Assembly (NCBI GenBank): GCA_025175895.1
Contig: CM046000.1
Span: 36,120,720-36,184,719 of the forward strand
Reading direction: 5' to 3'
Length of the DNA stretch: 64,000 nucleotides
Source: Wurfbainia villosa
Lineage: Eukaryota > Streptophyta > Magnoliopsida > Zingiberales > Zingiberaceae
The notes below the pieces were generated by a model, which worked only from the letters and a program-made list of their open reading frames with translations, was not told where the DNA came from and did no database searches. Below, piece by piece: positions 10,518 through 23,200 of this stretch. A program made the translations under genes and the position numbers. Positions within the stretch are counted from its first letter, which is position 1, and every line of letters starts with the position of its first letter.

Positions 10518-13356
10518 AGAGTTGTTATAAAAAGGAATAGGGAGATTATTTGTTATGGTGCATTGATAGGAAATTTGTATACACTTGAACCAAAAGCTCC
10601 CACGATGCAAATAGAAGTGAATAACTCATCTTCTAATTCCAATAAGAGAAAAGAACCTTCGAAGATGAACCAAACATATCTTTGACATCTAAGGCTTGGT
10701 CATATTAACCTAAGCAGAATTCAAAGGTTGATAGCTGATGGTCCTCTGAGTTCATTAGTGGTGGAAGACTTCCCAACCTGCGAGTCTTTCTTGGAAGGTA
10801 AAATGACCAAGAGGCCTTTTAAGGCCAAGGGGTATAGAGCCAAAGATGTGTTGGAATTGGTTCATTCTTATTTGTGTGGTCCTATGTCTATCCAGGCAAG
10901 AGGTGGTTTTGAGTATTTCGACTCTTTCATAGACAATTATTCAAGATATGGATACATTTACTTGATGCGCCGCAAGTCTGAATGCTTTGACAAGTTCAAA
11001 GAATTTAAGACTGATGTGGAGAAACGTCAAGATAAAAGTATCAAGATACTACGATCTGATCGTGGTGGTGAGTACCTCTTGGGAGAGTTTAGGAATTACT
11101 TATCAGAAGCTGGGATTCAATCCCAATTGTCTGCACCTAGCACACCCTAGCAAAATGGTGTAGCAGAGCGAAGGAATAAGACTCTTATGGAGATGGTTAG
11201 ATCCATGATGAGTTATTCTAAGTTGTCAGATTCGTTCTGGGGATATGCTCTAGATACGACAGTGTATATTCTGAACTTGGTTTCATCTAAATTAGTGCCT
11301 TCTACTCCCACAGAATTGTGGACTGGGCGAAAGCCTAGTTTGAGACATATTCGAATTTGGGGGAGTCCAGCACATGTGTTGAAGGCAGATGCTGGTAAGT
11401 TAGAACCTCGTACAGAAGTGCGCATGTTCGTTGGCTATCCTAGAGGAACGAAAGGTGGTTTGTTTTATAGTCCTAGAGATCAGAGAGTGATCGTCGGCAC
11501 GAATGCCAGATTTCTAGAGGAAGACTATGTGATGAACCACCAGCCCATGAGTAAGATTGTTCTGGAGGAATTAAAAGGGGAAGTCACTACTTTAGTACCA
11601 CCGGTACAAGAGGATATACCACAAGTCACTGCACCGCGTGTCACAGAGGATACACAGGTGATACCTCATCGTAGTGGGAGGGTTGTGAGACAGCTTGATA
11701 GATTCATGTTCTTGAGAGAATCTTCTGATTTGGTCTCTGGCGAACATGAACCTGATCCCTGGACATATGACGAGGCAATCCAAGATAAAGATACGGTATC
11801 TTGGCAAAGTGCAATGAATACTGAGATTGAATCTATTGATTCAAATCAGGTCTGGGAGCTAGTAGAACCATTCAATGGTATAAAAACCATTGGATGCAAG
11901 TGGATCTATAAAAGAAAGAGAGGAATAAACGGGAAGGTTGAAACCTTCAAAGCAAGGCTTGTTGCGAAGGGGTATACTCAGAAAGAGGGTATCGATTATG
12001 AGGAGACCTTTTCGCCGATAGCCATGCTTAAGTCTATCCGGATTCTCTTATGTATTGCTGCTCATATGGATTATGAGGTGTGGCAGATGGATGTCAAGAC
12101 AACTTTCCTTAATGGAAGTCTTGAGAAAAACATATATATGAAGCAACTGGAGGGATTCATTGCAAAGGGCAAAGAGCATCTTGTGTGCAAGCTTAATCAG
12201 TCCATTTATGGATTGAAGCAAGCTTCGAGGTCTTGGAAGATCCGCTTTGATGAGGTAATCCAGTCTTATGGATTTATTCAAAGTCCGGATGAGTCTTGTG
12301 TATACAAGAGATGTGACGGAAACGTAGTGATATTTCTTGTACTATACGTAGATGACATTTTATTAATTGACAACAATGTCAAGGTGTTATCGGACGTAAG
12401 AGTATGATTGTCCAAACAGTTAGATATGAAGGACTTGTGAGAAGTGGGACACATCCTTGGGATCAAGGTTATAAGGGATCGCAGGAAAAGGATGTTATGC
12501 TTATCTCAAGCTTTATACATAGACACCATTATGGATCGTTTTAGCATGTAGAACTCCAAGAAAGGTTTTTTACCTTTCAGGCATGGAGTTCCTTTATCTA
12601 AGGAGATGTGTCCTAAAACATCTGAGGAGATAGAGGAGATGAAGGCAGTTCCTTATGCTTTGGCAGTAGGAAGCCTCATGTATGAGATGTTATGTACAAG
12701 ACCTGATATCTCCTTTGTCGTGGGCATGGTTAGCAGATATCAAAGTAATCCAGTACAGGGACATTGGACTGCGGTAAAGCATATATTAAAGTACCTAAGA
12801 AGGACTAGGGATTATATGCTAGTTTACCAGGCATTCCAATTACTCCCTGTGTGTTACACAGATTCTGACTTCCAATCAGATAGGGATAACAGTAAGTCTA
12901 CTTCAGGTTTTGTGTTTACTTTGGGAGGTGGAGCCATTATATGGAGGAGTGTCAAGCTGAAATGCGTGGCAGACTCTACCTTGGAAGCTGAGTATATGGC
13001 AGCCTCTGAGGCGGCCAAAGAAGTTGTATGGCTCAAGAACTTCTTGATGGACTTGGATGTGATTCCTGGTTTGCCCAAAACTATCACAATTTATTGTGAT
13101 AACAGTGGTGCAGTTGCAAACTCGAAGGAACCACGAACCCATAAGGTAAGTAAAAACAGAGCGCAAGAACCACCTGATACGAGAAATCATAAAGAGAGGA
13201 GAAGTTGTTGTGGCCAAGATTGCATCGGAGGATAACCTGGCAAATCCTTTCACTAAGGCCCTTCCAGTGAGAGCTTTCGATAGACATGTGGAGGGAATGA
13301 GAATCAGATGTATGGTAGTTTGAGGATAGCATAGTCTTTTAGTATAAGTGGGAGAT
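10518..13356 (+). pseudogene. Ty1/copia pol remnant of element B
   Basis: Second copia family. From 5' to 3' it has the end of the protease/pre-integrase linker and the pre-integrase zinc finger (HLRLGHIN near 10690, CESFLEGK near 10780 with the second Cys of the CxxC pair missing). The integrase core follows (SDRGGEY near 11055, NGVAERRN near 11155), then reverse transcriptase with YVDD near 12350, RNase H (EAEYMAASEAAKEVVW near 12985; CDNSGAVA near 13095) and a polypurine tract AAGTGGGAGAT just before 13357. Stops lie near 10685, 11149, 12405 and 12550. The frame breaks after 13140, where CGAACCC is followed by an altered RNase H tail. The gag and protease lie left of element A, outside the window. 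Confidence 0.92.
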
Positions 13357-14287
13357 TGTTGGGATTTATACTGAAAAGTCTATCTTTTGTATGAACATCT
13401 TTATTTTGAAATAAGAATCACATGATCATTGTTTGCATATTTATGGTTATGCATATTGTATCATACATTACATTGTAGATAACATGGTGTGTAGTGTCAC
13501 ACGGTAGATCATGTTATCAGCTCCTTGTAGAGTATAAGTAAAGGCTCACAACCAAGATGACTTTGGACAAACCATTGGTATGGTTGTAGTGTGATTTAGT
13601 ATTGGTTTGTCTTGACCATAGAATCACACTAGTACACTTTGTGTGTATTGAGCAGGACCGACTTAGAGGTGATTCGATTTATTGCTGACTACATAATCGA
13701 ATCGGACCTCAGATATTATATTGTACATGCTCTAAATCTCGATATAATAATGGACACATATACTTAGTATTCATTTCTTTGATTTACCAATGGACGAGAT
13801 TTATAGAGTAAATCGATAGGCTCGGTAAGTTGGGAAATCATATTATTTATATGGTGTGTCGTTGATTATAGGAGGAAACTGTGTCCTATATATTAGGATG
13901 ATGATGCCCCCTTGAGTAGCTCATAAGGTTCATCATGTAAACCCTGCAGGTGGACTTGGTCCAGCATGATAATAAGGTTGAGTGGTACTACTCATGGAGT
14001 TAGATGTTGATTAATTAATTGTCAGTAAATTAATTAATCGACGGACATTCGAGATCTTAAACACGGGGAGATATATGTACAAATAATATATGGAGCCCAT
14101 ATTAACTTATGGGGGTTGGTGAGGTAGATCAATGATAATCCTCTAGTGGAATGGATTATCATTAATGGATCGGATTTTATGTGGGCTTGATCCATTGGGT
14201 GGCCAAGATCCAACTCCTCCTCATGGTTCCTATTGTAGCCTATTAAAACCTCATGGATCCTAGATCAAATGATGGCAAATAAAACTC

Positions 14288-14391
14288 TAGATCCGATGGT
14301 GGAGATTAAATCTCTAGAACCGACGGTTGAGATTAAATCTCTAGATCCGACGATTGAGATTAAATCCCTAGAACCAACGGTGGAGATTAAA
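14288..14391 (+). repeat. 27-bp tandem repeat in B LTR
   Basis: Four copies of a unit containing GAGATTAAATCTCTAGA, with alternating GATCC/GAACC ends, about 20 bases upstream of the TATA box at 14412. The 9-codon periodicity produces an ORF artefact (14269-14649). Confidence 0.8.
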
Positions 14392-14411
14392 AGGAGGCTT
14401 AAGCCTAACTC

Positions 14412-14419
14412 TATAAATA
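14412..14419 (+). promoter_or_regulatory. TATA box of B LTR
   Basis: TATAAATA followed by AGGGCTTAAGG, in a plausible place for the U3/R border. Confidence 0.55.
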
Positions 14420-15242
14420 AGGGCTTAAGGCTTGGGCGTGGAACACAACTTGAGAGATTAGGGTTTTTGTTTCTTTGGCTTGGGTGGCAAGGAACAAAAG
14501 GGAGGCTAGGGTTTTGGAGGAGGGTTGGGCGGCCACACTTTTGGAAGTTTTTCCTAGGGTTTTGGTCGACGCCCTTTCTCTCCTTTTTTCTCTTTGGCCG
14601 GTGTCCCACTCTTCCTCTCTTCTCCTTGGCTGGTGGAAACAAAGGCTAGGGTCTCTTCCCTTGGAGTTTTTGGCCGGCGTCCACAATCCTTATTCTCCTT
14701 TTGGCTGGCGGCAAGCATCAAACTTGGATCTTGGTGGTCGGTTAAAGGAAGGAGAAAAGTTTTGTTTTATTCTTCCTTTTCTTCGGACTGAACAAAGAAA
14801 GGAAGATTGGTGATCTAGGAGGCTTTGACTTTTGGAAGATCGTCGCCCACACGACGTCCAAAAGGAGGAAGGACATACAATAGAAGATCGAGAGGTATAA
14901 TGCTTGTTTATATTCTTTTGTAATATGTCTATAATTGTTTTTCAATTATATGCATGTTTTATGTTTTGTTTTGTGGCTAATTTACTTGGACCCCGAATGC
15001 AAACACAAAAACCAGCGATCCGTACAACGTCTTTTCCACGGCTAATCGTAGAATAGAGGTTGGTTGCTTGAACAACAAGTTTGTTCAAGTGACCACTCTA
15101 ATTGAATAGCACGATGATGAAATGGTAGCTTGGGTAATCCCTCCTTGTTAAGGATAAATTTTTTTATATCCGGGGATGTCGAAGGGATCACCATGAACAA
15201 GCGACCGAGTTGAAGTGGGAAGCGAAGTTTCCTACCTTCAAG

Positions 15243-15255
15243 TGGTATCAGAGCT
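15243..15255 (+). promoter_or_regulatory. Primer-binding site after the B LTR
   Basis: TGGTATCAGAGCT, the copia Met-tRNA site. Only a few dozen bases of copia leader seem to follow before the sequence changes character. Confidence 0.82.
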
Positions 15256-15430
15256 TCGGTTGCGCAAAACCTTCACAGGTATCCTACATGATCGTATAAG
15301 TGATGCAGGCAGCATGTATGAAGATGATGTACAACCAAATGCAACAAGCATAGTACAATCAAATGCAGCATCACAATAAGCATACATATATAGACTGCAT
15401 CTATATATGTATACTAATCACAATCATCCA

Positions 15431-15452
15431 TATATATATATATATATATATA
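15431..15452. repeat. (TA)n microsatellite
   Basis: Eleven TA units, followed by further TATATA-rich sequence to about 15475. Confidence 0.9.
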
Positions 15453-15863
15453 CATGCATATATGTATATATATGGCAATATGCAAAAATACCATAAGTCG
15501 GCAATGCAGCATGCATGGTCATGTCGACTCACCCTAAAGCTACCACGACCCCAGTGTGGCCTCGGTGGCTAAGCTTGAAGAGCAAGCTACATGATGGGGG
15601 TCCCTACTGTTGGCCACTCCGACAGTCACTACCCATGAGTGGTCGAGTGTCACACACACAGGACTACGACACACAAATCCCACTACCACCGTCTATAGTG
15701 GTAGAGTGAGGCACCACAATGCTTTGCCCTCACACCGATTACACCTCCTATGAGTAACCGTGGAAGCAGGATGACTGACGACCCTCTCAACCATAAGAGA
15801 AATCACGTCGCCAGTATGCATGCAAATGACATGAATGCTCTGTCACAAATAGACATCCACCAC

Positions 15864-16140
15864 AGACTCTCTATTCTACAAAGAGTCATACTAATCAAAT
15901 CAACACACTCTCTATCCTATAGAGAGTCATACTCAATTGATCAAAACACTCTCTATCCTGTAGAGAGTCATACCAATCTAATCGACGCACTCTCTATCCT
16001 GCAGAGAGTTGTACTCAACTGATGGACGCACTCTCTATCCTGTAGAGAGTCGTACTCATCTGATCGACGCACTCTCTATTCTGTAGAGAGTCATACTTAC
16101 TGATCGATGCACTCTCTATCCTGTAGAGAGTCGTACTCAA
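15864..16140. repeat. Tandem array of short hairpins, period about 41 bp
   Basis: Seven copies starting near 15864, 15907, 15947, 15988, 16029, 16070 and 16110. Most contain ACTCTCTA, a 5-base loop and TAGAGAGT, a perfect 8-bp stem. The spacer (TCGTACTCATCTGATCGACGC type) is also conserved but varies more than the stem. Confidence 0.9.
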
Positions 16141-17972
16141 ATTGATTATATCAAGCTAGGACCATCGGTCCGTAGCGACACACTAAATACCATTCACCTG
16201 ACCATTTACACAATACATGGTCGGTGGTAAACATGCAACCTAAGGGTACTAGAATTAACCCTAGGTTCAAGACATTATCTACCTACGGATGATCTTTTTG
16301 CCCAATTTAAAGTCAGGTTGTCATCCGGACTTTACTATTTGCACTCAACTAAATAAATTCTAGGTTACTTACATCACCTATATATATAACTCCTAATCAT
16401 GATAAAATCAAACATGATAGCAGCAATGGAGTTAACAGTCAAAGGTAAAGTATCAAGCGCAAGAGTAAATAAGAATAGAGTCAAGGTAATATGATCATAT
16501 AAGATGATTATGCATCTAAATCTGTATGCATTAAAACTACCTGACCAGGGTAGGAATTACCCACCTGATGATGTAGAGTATCTGGAAATATCATTTTTCT
16601 TCACGTCCAAGAATTTCTCTCGATTCAACATCCTGCACACAACACAAAACATAATTAAGTTTTATCGTGCATCGCATAATCGAATCAAACTCCACATCGA
16701 CTTCGTATCTCAATCTATAAGATTGAGTTGGTTATCCAATTATCCTAATCAATCCTTCACATCATCCCTATATTTCATCATTAACCAACACCAGATCAGA
16801 TAACAAAATAACCAATAGTATACATCCATAACAACTTAGCTCCTGACTCACCTAGGTTAGCTTCAATTGCTAAATAGCTCAATCCAAATCAACTCGTTGA
16901 ACTACAACAACTCAGTTAAATTGGAGGAAGATTCCAATTCTAATAATCCTAAACCAGAAATAAGAGATGTGTAGGTTATCTGAAAATCTACTGATTGACC
17001 CACAAAACACTCACAACCCCTTCGTGGCCAAGAACAATCCCTATTCCCATCCAAATCACAGCCGTTCATAGCTCCTTTACAACCATATCACAGCCTCATC
17101 CACTCTTCACAGCCGGCACAACTTCATAGAACTTGCACAACCACTCAACCGACATCAAACCCATTCAAACTAAACAAATCCTTGCTCATAGTCACTCCAT
17201 CGACAGGAACAAACACTCCACAGATCACACACCCACATTTAGCAATTTACAGTTAAAAGAGAGGGGATAAAACAAGCTTACCAACCTTGGACTCCATCGG
17301 TAGCAATCCCCAATACCGACAACCCTGTTCACCAGCTGCAATCGGTGCTCATGATCCCTGGCCAGACACCCAAAATCCCGTTCAACCAAGGAAATCACAG
17401 CAGAGAATTAGACAAGGAGAAGTCGGCCCTTACCTAGTTCCGACGATCTCCGACAAAGCAATCCTCAAAAAACCCGACAACCCCCCTCACGGATGCACAA
17501 TCCCGATGACAGTCAGCTAGGGTAGCTCACTCGGTCTTGAAGAAGGCCTCACCTGACTCCCCGGTCAGTGTTCTGCCCACTAGCCAGACCTCTCACCGGA
17601 AGGAGCCATCAGCGGTCGCTGGATCACAGAGAAGCAAGGGTGTTGGCTCCCCTCCTTCCGGTCAGATCTCCCTCTGGAACGAGGTGTAGGCATCGATCAA
17701 GGGGACAGCGAGTGGCAGAGAGAGAGAGATCTTGGAGGTGTCATCCGCGAGAGGAGGAAGGAAAGAGCTCGGCGCGAGGAAGATGCGAAGGGGAGGAGCT
17801 CGTGATGCCAACCTCTTTGACGCGCTAGGGCATCAAAAGTGGGCTTTGGCGACGCGAGAGCGTAGAGGCGCAGGGAAAGGAAATTCGATCAGAGAGGATC
17901 GATCTCTGGTCGCAAGAGAGACGGGCTAAGAAGTGCCTAAGAGTTAGGATCAAGTCGAGCAAGTGAGCGGAG

Positions 17973-17977
17973 GAAGA
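17973..17977. repeat. Candidate target-site duplication of element C (imperfect)
   Basis: GAAGA before the left LTR compared with AAAGA after the right LTR (27463-27467). Four of five bases agree. Confidence 0.45.
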
Positions 17978-18525
17978 TGTTGGGTTTCTGGCACCGCGGT
18001 GAGTGTGTGTTCGAACATGTTTCGTAAACATGTGCACAGCGGAAGAAATAAAATAATAAATCTACATTTATTATAACACACACATCACACGCATGCATAG
18101 TACAACATGTGTAGACATAACCAGAAATTTAAATTTGCAATAAAAGAAAATTTAACTACGTATACCTTTCGTATCATGTGTAGCGGGAATGACATCAACC
18201 GGAATGATCCTCGCTAGAATCGTCTCTATCCATATCCACGCCGAGTATCTTCAGGATGACTTCACTAAGTCACGAGCCTCGTCTTCGTACGGGTTACTAG
18301 CCTCGTGTTGAAGACAACGTGATCGAGAGAGGATCACGATCCGAATCCAAATTCGGATCCAAAAATGAGTCCTCAAAACTCGCTTCTCCGGAGAGGTATT
18401 CGTCAACCGTTTGACGAATCCTTCGTCCTCCACCTCAGAAGATTACCGGAGATTGAATCCCCGGTAAGTAAGGCGCTGTCGGAGCTCCAAATGTCATCCA
18501 AACGATGCTCCGACGAGAAGAAAAC

Positions 18526-18551
18526 AAGCTGTCCAGAAAACTGGACAGCTT
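18526..18551. repeat. 11-bp perfect hairpin in C 3' LTR
   Basis: AAGCTGTCCAG, AAAA, CTGGACAGCTT. Read on the minus strand it lies about 250 bases downstream of the TATA box, so it is probably in the RNA leader. Confidence 0.8.
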
Positions 18552-18797
18552 TGGTGGAGGAGTAAGGGCCGGCCAAAAGAAAGGTGGAAACTCACCTTAT
18601 TACCGAACCCAAGGAAGATCACCGGAGCACCAACCGGTAGCAGCTCGATGCCGGCGAGGGGGAAGGAAGGCTCCTTCTGGACGCCGGTTGGAAGAGGTGG
18701 GGCGGCGGCACTAGGGTTGGCGCCGACTCCTTCAATGGGGTGGGCGGCAACTCTAGCTAGGGTTTTTGGATTAGGGCTTAACAATCCCTTAAGTCCT

Positions 18798-18805
18798 CTT
18801 TTATA
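18798..18805 (-). promoter_or_regulatory. TATA box of C 3' LTR
   Basis: TATAAAAG on the minus strand, conserved at 26065-26072. Confidence 0.6.
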
Positions 18806-20195
18806 GAGAACTAATTCTCTTAATGGTTATTGGATTATAACCATAAGGCCTGTTAACCCGCTCCATTAATATAAGTTAAAATAAACCAAACCATGATGGT
18901 TTATTTTAAGTTAAAACAAACCGAACCAACTTTTGGTTCATTCGTTTAAAATAAACCAAACCCTTTGGTTTATTCTCCTCCATTGGATTAGAACCAAACC
19001 ATTTTGGTTCATCCATTATGTCTTCATAAGACACGGCCCATCCACGCTTCCATTGCGACTGAAACGATTTCATGCTCGCTTCTTGTTTGGTCCAACCAAA
19101 CCTAGTTTCTCTCGGTCTGAGAATCCCATTCTCAAGCTTGTTTTAAATCCTTCGGATAACGCTCGTTGTGCGTGTGACCAAATAGGTTCTCGGTTTATGT
19201 TGGCCGTCTATAATTAACCATTAATTAAAGAACGATCATGAGTGGCAACTAGTAGTACATCATGATCCCCAATTAACCGAAAAGATCGACGGTTGATCCA
19301 GAACTATTTCTGAAACCCTTCAGCAGCTCGAATGAATCGTGCCCCATTCCCTTCACTCATCTTATACCCACTTGGTTCAGGATATGGTCTATAGTGTCAG
19401 TCCCCACTAGGCTGACTACGTCACACCTTGCCCAAGTATCATTTCCTCGTCCTACGGATTCTAGTTACTGCACATGTATCGAAGAGTACCTTACTCTAAA
19501 CATGTAAAGCTTTGGCCAAAGACTTTAGTAACAATCCGACGAGAGGCCATGGGTATACATCTTCTCGCAAGGAGTGGTGAATCCTTTATAGGCTATTCAA
19601 ACACCTTTGATCACTTTGACTTATACCCAATCATCCCGGGTCCACATCTCCACAGAGATGCTTGCTTAAGATGTCAAAGCATAAGTCTTTATGATCAAGA
19701 TGACTTGAATACCACAAGTCAAAGGAACAACGCATTTAAGCTACAGTAAGAACTTCATTGACATATCTATATATGCAGAGAACCATATGAAGTCTTACGG
19801 CTGGTCACTCCAATGAACTAGTTACCATAACTAGTATCCACAATTAACTCCGGACATCACAATGTCTCCAGCCAGTGAGAATCAGCTGCTTGGATACACC
19901 AAGGAGTATACCTCTTGCTAGTCTCGACAGAATTGATGGTGTCCAAATCCATCAATTCATCGACTAGGGATAATTCCGATACATCACAATTACACATGTA
20001 GAGATACTCACTAATTGTGATCCAATCACAAATTCTCTCATGTTGTGAGTCGTATCACGGACATTCAGTAAATGAGTTTAAGATCCAATCAAAAACATGA
20101 AACCATGTATACTCAAATAGTGAATCTTCATTTATCATATAATTGGTTCATACATAAGGCGATTGCCTTAGGACATCTCTCATATATTACTAACA

Positions 20196-20210
20196 AACTC
20201 CCACTTGGCC
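20196..20210 (-). promoter_or_regulatory. Polypurine tract of element C
   Basis: GGCCAAGTGGGAGTT on the minus strand, directly adjoining the 3' LTR. It is the plus-strand primer in reverse transcription. Confidence 0.85.
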
Positions 20211-23200
20211 TAATGCCAATCGCTAAGGTATCCAATACCATAAGCTGTAACATTACCCTCAAACTTACTTTGAGGTAATGCCTTAGTCAAAGGATCCGCT
20301 AAGTTCCTTTCAGTGGGGATTTTCTCGATTTGTATTTCTTTCCTACTGATGATCTCTCTGATAAGATGATAGCGGCGAAGCACATGTTTGGATCGTTGAT
20401 GAGACCTTGGCTCTTTCGCCTGTGCAATTGCTCCATTGTTGTTGCAGTAGACCGTTATTGCTTCAACAATGGCTGGAATCACACCAAGTTCATAAATGAA
20501 CTTCTTGATCCAAACCGCTTCCTTTGCTGCTTCCGAAGCTGCAATATATTCTGCCTCAGTGGTAGAATCCGCTACAGTGTCTTGTTTGGAAGTTTTCCAA
20601 CTCACTGCGCCCCCATTCAAGGTGAACACGATCCGCATCGAGACCGAATCATCCTTGTCCGTCTCGAAGCCGCATCCGTGATACCCGCCGTATCACCATG
20701 TCCCTTCTCCATATATTAGAACACATCCTTAGTTCTTCTTAAGTACTTAAGGATCGTCTTAACCACCCACCAATGATCCATTCTTGATCAGATCAGTACC
20801 GCCGTGACACTCAGAGCATACGATACATCGGGCCTTGTACATAACATAGCATACATGATAGATCCTATTGCGGATGCATAGGGAATCTTACTCATGCAAA
20901 TCCTCTCATCTTCTGTGCGCGGACACATAGACTTCGAAAGGTGTACCCCATGCCTGATGGGTAGGAAACATTTCTTGGATTCTAACATGCTAAACCTCTT
21001 TAGCACTCGGTCTATATATGTAGACTGCGAAAGACCAAGCAACCGTTTCGATCTATCTCTATAGATCTTAATCTCGAGGATGTAGGTTGCTTCTCTCAGG
21101 TCTTTCATGGAGAATGTCTTGGATAACCAAACCTTAACTGACTGTAAGATTGAAACATCGTTTCCTATAAGTAATATGTCATTTACATACAATACTAGGA
21201 ACACGACTGCACTCCCACTAACCTTCTTGTACATACAAGGTTCGTCTGGATTTTGTGAGAAATCAAACTTTTTGATCGTCTCATCAAAACAGATATTCCA
21301 GCTCCTGGATGCTTGCTTCAATCTATATATGGACCGTCGCAATTTGCATACCTTGGTTTTATCAACCGATGTGAAACCCTCAGGCTGTATCATATACACG
21401 TCCTCGAGCAGATTTCCATTAAGGAAAGTTGTTTTCACATCCATCTGTCATATCTCATAATCATAATGAGCCGCTATGGCCAGGAGCATCCGAATGGATT
21501 TAAGCATAGCTACAGGCGAATAAGTTTCGTCATAATCAACACCTTGTTTTTGACGATATACTTTCGCCACTAATCTAGCTTTATAGGTAATCACATTACC
21601 ATCCATGTCGGTTTTCATCTTGAAAATCCACTTGCACCCTATAGGCTTGATGCCTTCAAGTGAGTCAACCAAGTTCCAAACTTGGTTTTCATACATGGAA
21701 TCTATTTCCGACTTCATGGCTCCAAGCCACTTATCCCTTTCTGAACTTGTCAGCACTTCTTCATAACTGGTAGGCTCCTCATCATCAATGAGTAACACGT
21801 CGTTCGATTCACTTACGAGAAATCCATATCTCTCAGGAATATTGCGTGTTCTACCAGATCTACGAAGATGTGGTGTTACAATAGGTCCAGTCGATTGCTC
21901 ATCACTATGAGTTATCGGCTGTTGTGCTTCACCAGGTATCTCATCAATGTCTATTTGAGTCTCTCGAGCCTCCTCAAGCTCGACGACACTCCCACTGTTT
22001 TCTTGCAAGAGAAACTCTTTCTCTAGAAACACAACATGCCTTGAAACAAACACCTTTTGTTCCACAGGATGATAGAATTGGTAACCCCTTGTTTCCTTAG
22101 GGTATCCAATAAATAGACATTTATCAGACTTAGCATCCAATTTGTCTGATACAGTCTGCTTCACATAAGCTGGACAACCCCATATCTTCAAGTAAGATAC
22201 ATGAGGTTTCTTACCATTCCATATCTCATATGGAGTAGTAGAGACTACCTTGGTTGGCATTCTGTTTAACAAGTAAACAGCTGTCTGAAGTGCATAGCCC
22301 CAAAAGGACTTGGGAAGATTCGCATGATTCATCATTGACCTGACCATGTCCAACAAGGTCTGGTTACGCCTCTCAGATACACCATTATGTTGTGGTGTAT
22401 ATGGAGGAGTCCATTGAGATAATATACCATTATCTCTTAGATAATCAAGAAACTCTTGACTTAAGTATTCACCACCTCGATCCGATCGAAGTATTTTAAT
22501 ACTCTTGTCGTGTTGTTTCTCTACTTCATTTCTGAATTCTTTGAACCTTTCAAAGGCTTCAGACTTGTGTTTCATCAAGAACACATACCCAAACCATGAG
22601 TGATCATCGGTGAAGGTAATGAAGTAGCTATAGCCTCCTAAAGCTTGAGCTGACATAGGTCCACATATAACAATATGTATTAGACCTAGTAACTCTCCCA
22701 CTCGTTCACCTTTTCCTAAAAAAGGTAACTTAGTCATCTTGCCTTTTAAGCATGATTCACATGTATCGTATGAATCCAATTCAAACGATTCCAAAATTCC
22801 ACATCGGTGTAATTCGGACATGCGTTTCTTGTTTACATGGCCAAGACGACAATGCCACATGTAGGAGACTATTTGATTATCCTTTCAAGCACGCTTGTTG
22901 CTCGCTTCGATATTGCAAATGTCACTGGATACGTCCAACGTATAAACACCATTGCTTAATGTTCCAGTCCCATAAAGAACTCCATTCAAAGTTATGTAAC
23001 AACAATTGTTACTAAAAGTCAAATGGTACCCATTTCTATTTAAACAAGAAATAGAAATGATGTTCTTTATCAACGAAGAAACATAAAAGCAATTGTCCAG
23101 TTCTAAGACAAGTCTTGCAGGGAGTTTCAACAAATACATTCCGATGGCGAGTGCAGCAACCTTTGCTCCATTCCCAACACGTAAATTTGACTCTCCCTTG

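Larger units (their letters stand above)
13357..15240 (+). repeat. LTR of element B
   Basis: 1884-base LTR from TGTTGGGATT to CTACCTTCA. It is preceded by the polypurine tract and RNase H of B and followed, two bases later, by a Met-tRNA primer site. It therefore behaves as the 3' LTR of one copy and the 5' LTR of another, as expected after recombination between LTRs of tandem copies. Confidence 0.82.
15256..17977 (-). other. Unclassified sequence, possible long LTR read on the minus strand
   Basis: No protein domain is recognised. Read on the minus strand it looks like a transcribed leader or long LTR. A GC-rich segment (17280-17970) resembles plant 5' leader sequence, and downstream lie AT-rich and repeat-bearing segments. 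The same style continues beyond element C at 27463-27800, so C seems to have split one older sequence. It may be a gypsy-type LTR, but I cannot prove its ends. Confidence 0.4.
17978..20195 (-). repeat. 3' LTR of element C
   Basis: 2218 bases. On the plus strand it begins TGTTGGGTTTCTGG and ends ATTACTAACA. It matches 25245-27462 over its full length. Confidence 0.92.

Noticed and set aside
14269..14813. ORFs of 91-126 codons on both strands
   Set aside because: Produced by the 27-bp tandem repeat and GC-rich leader of the B LTR; no domain.
15864..16140. Hairpin array considered as a CRISPR array
   Set aside because: The spacers are themselves conserved and the setting is a plant genome.
17287..18037. 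ORFs in GC-rich DNA left of element C considered as a host gene exon
   Set aside because: No domain, short, on both strands, and the sequence has leader or LTR character; no splice structure could be supported.
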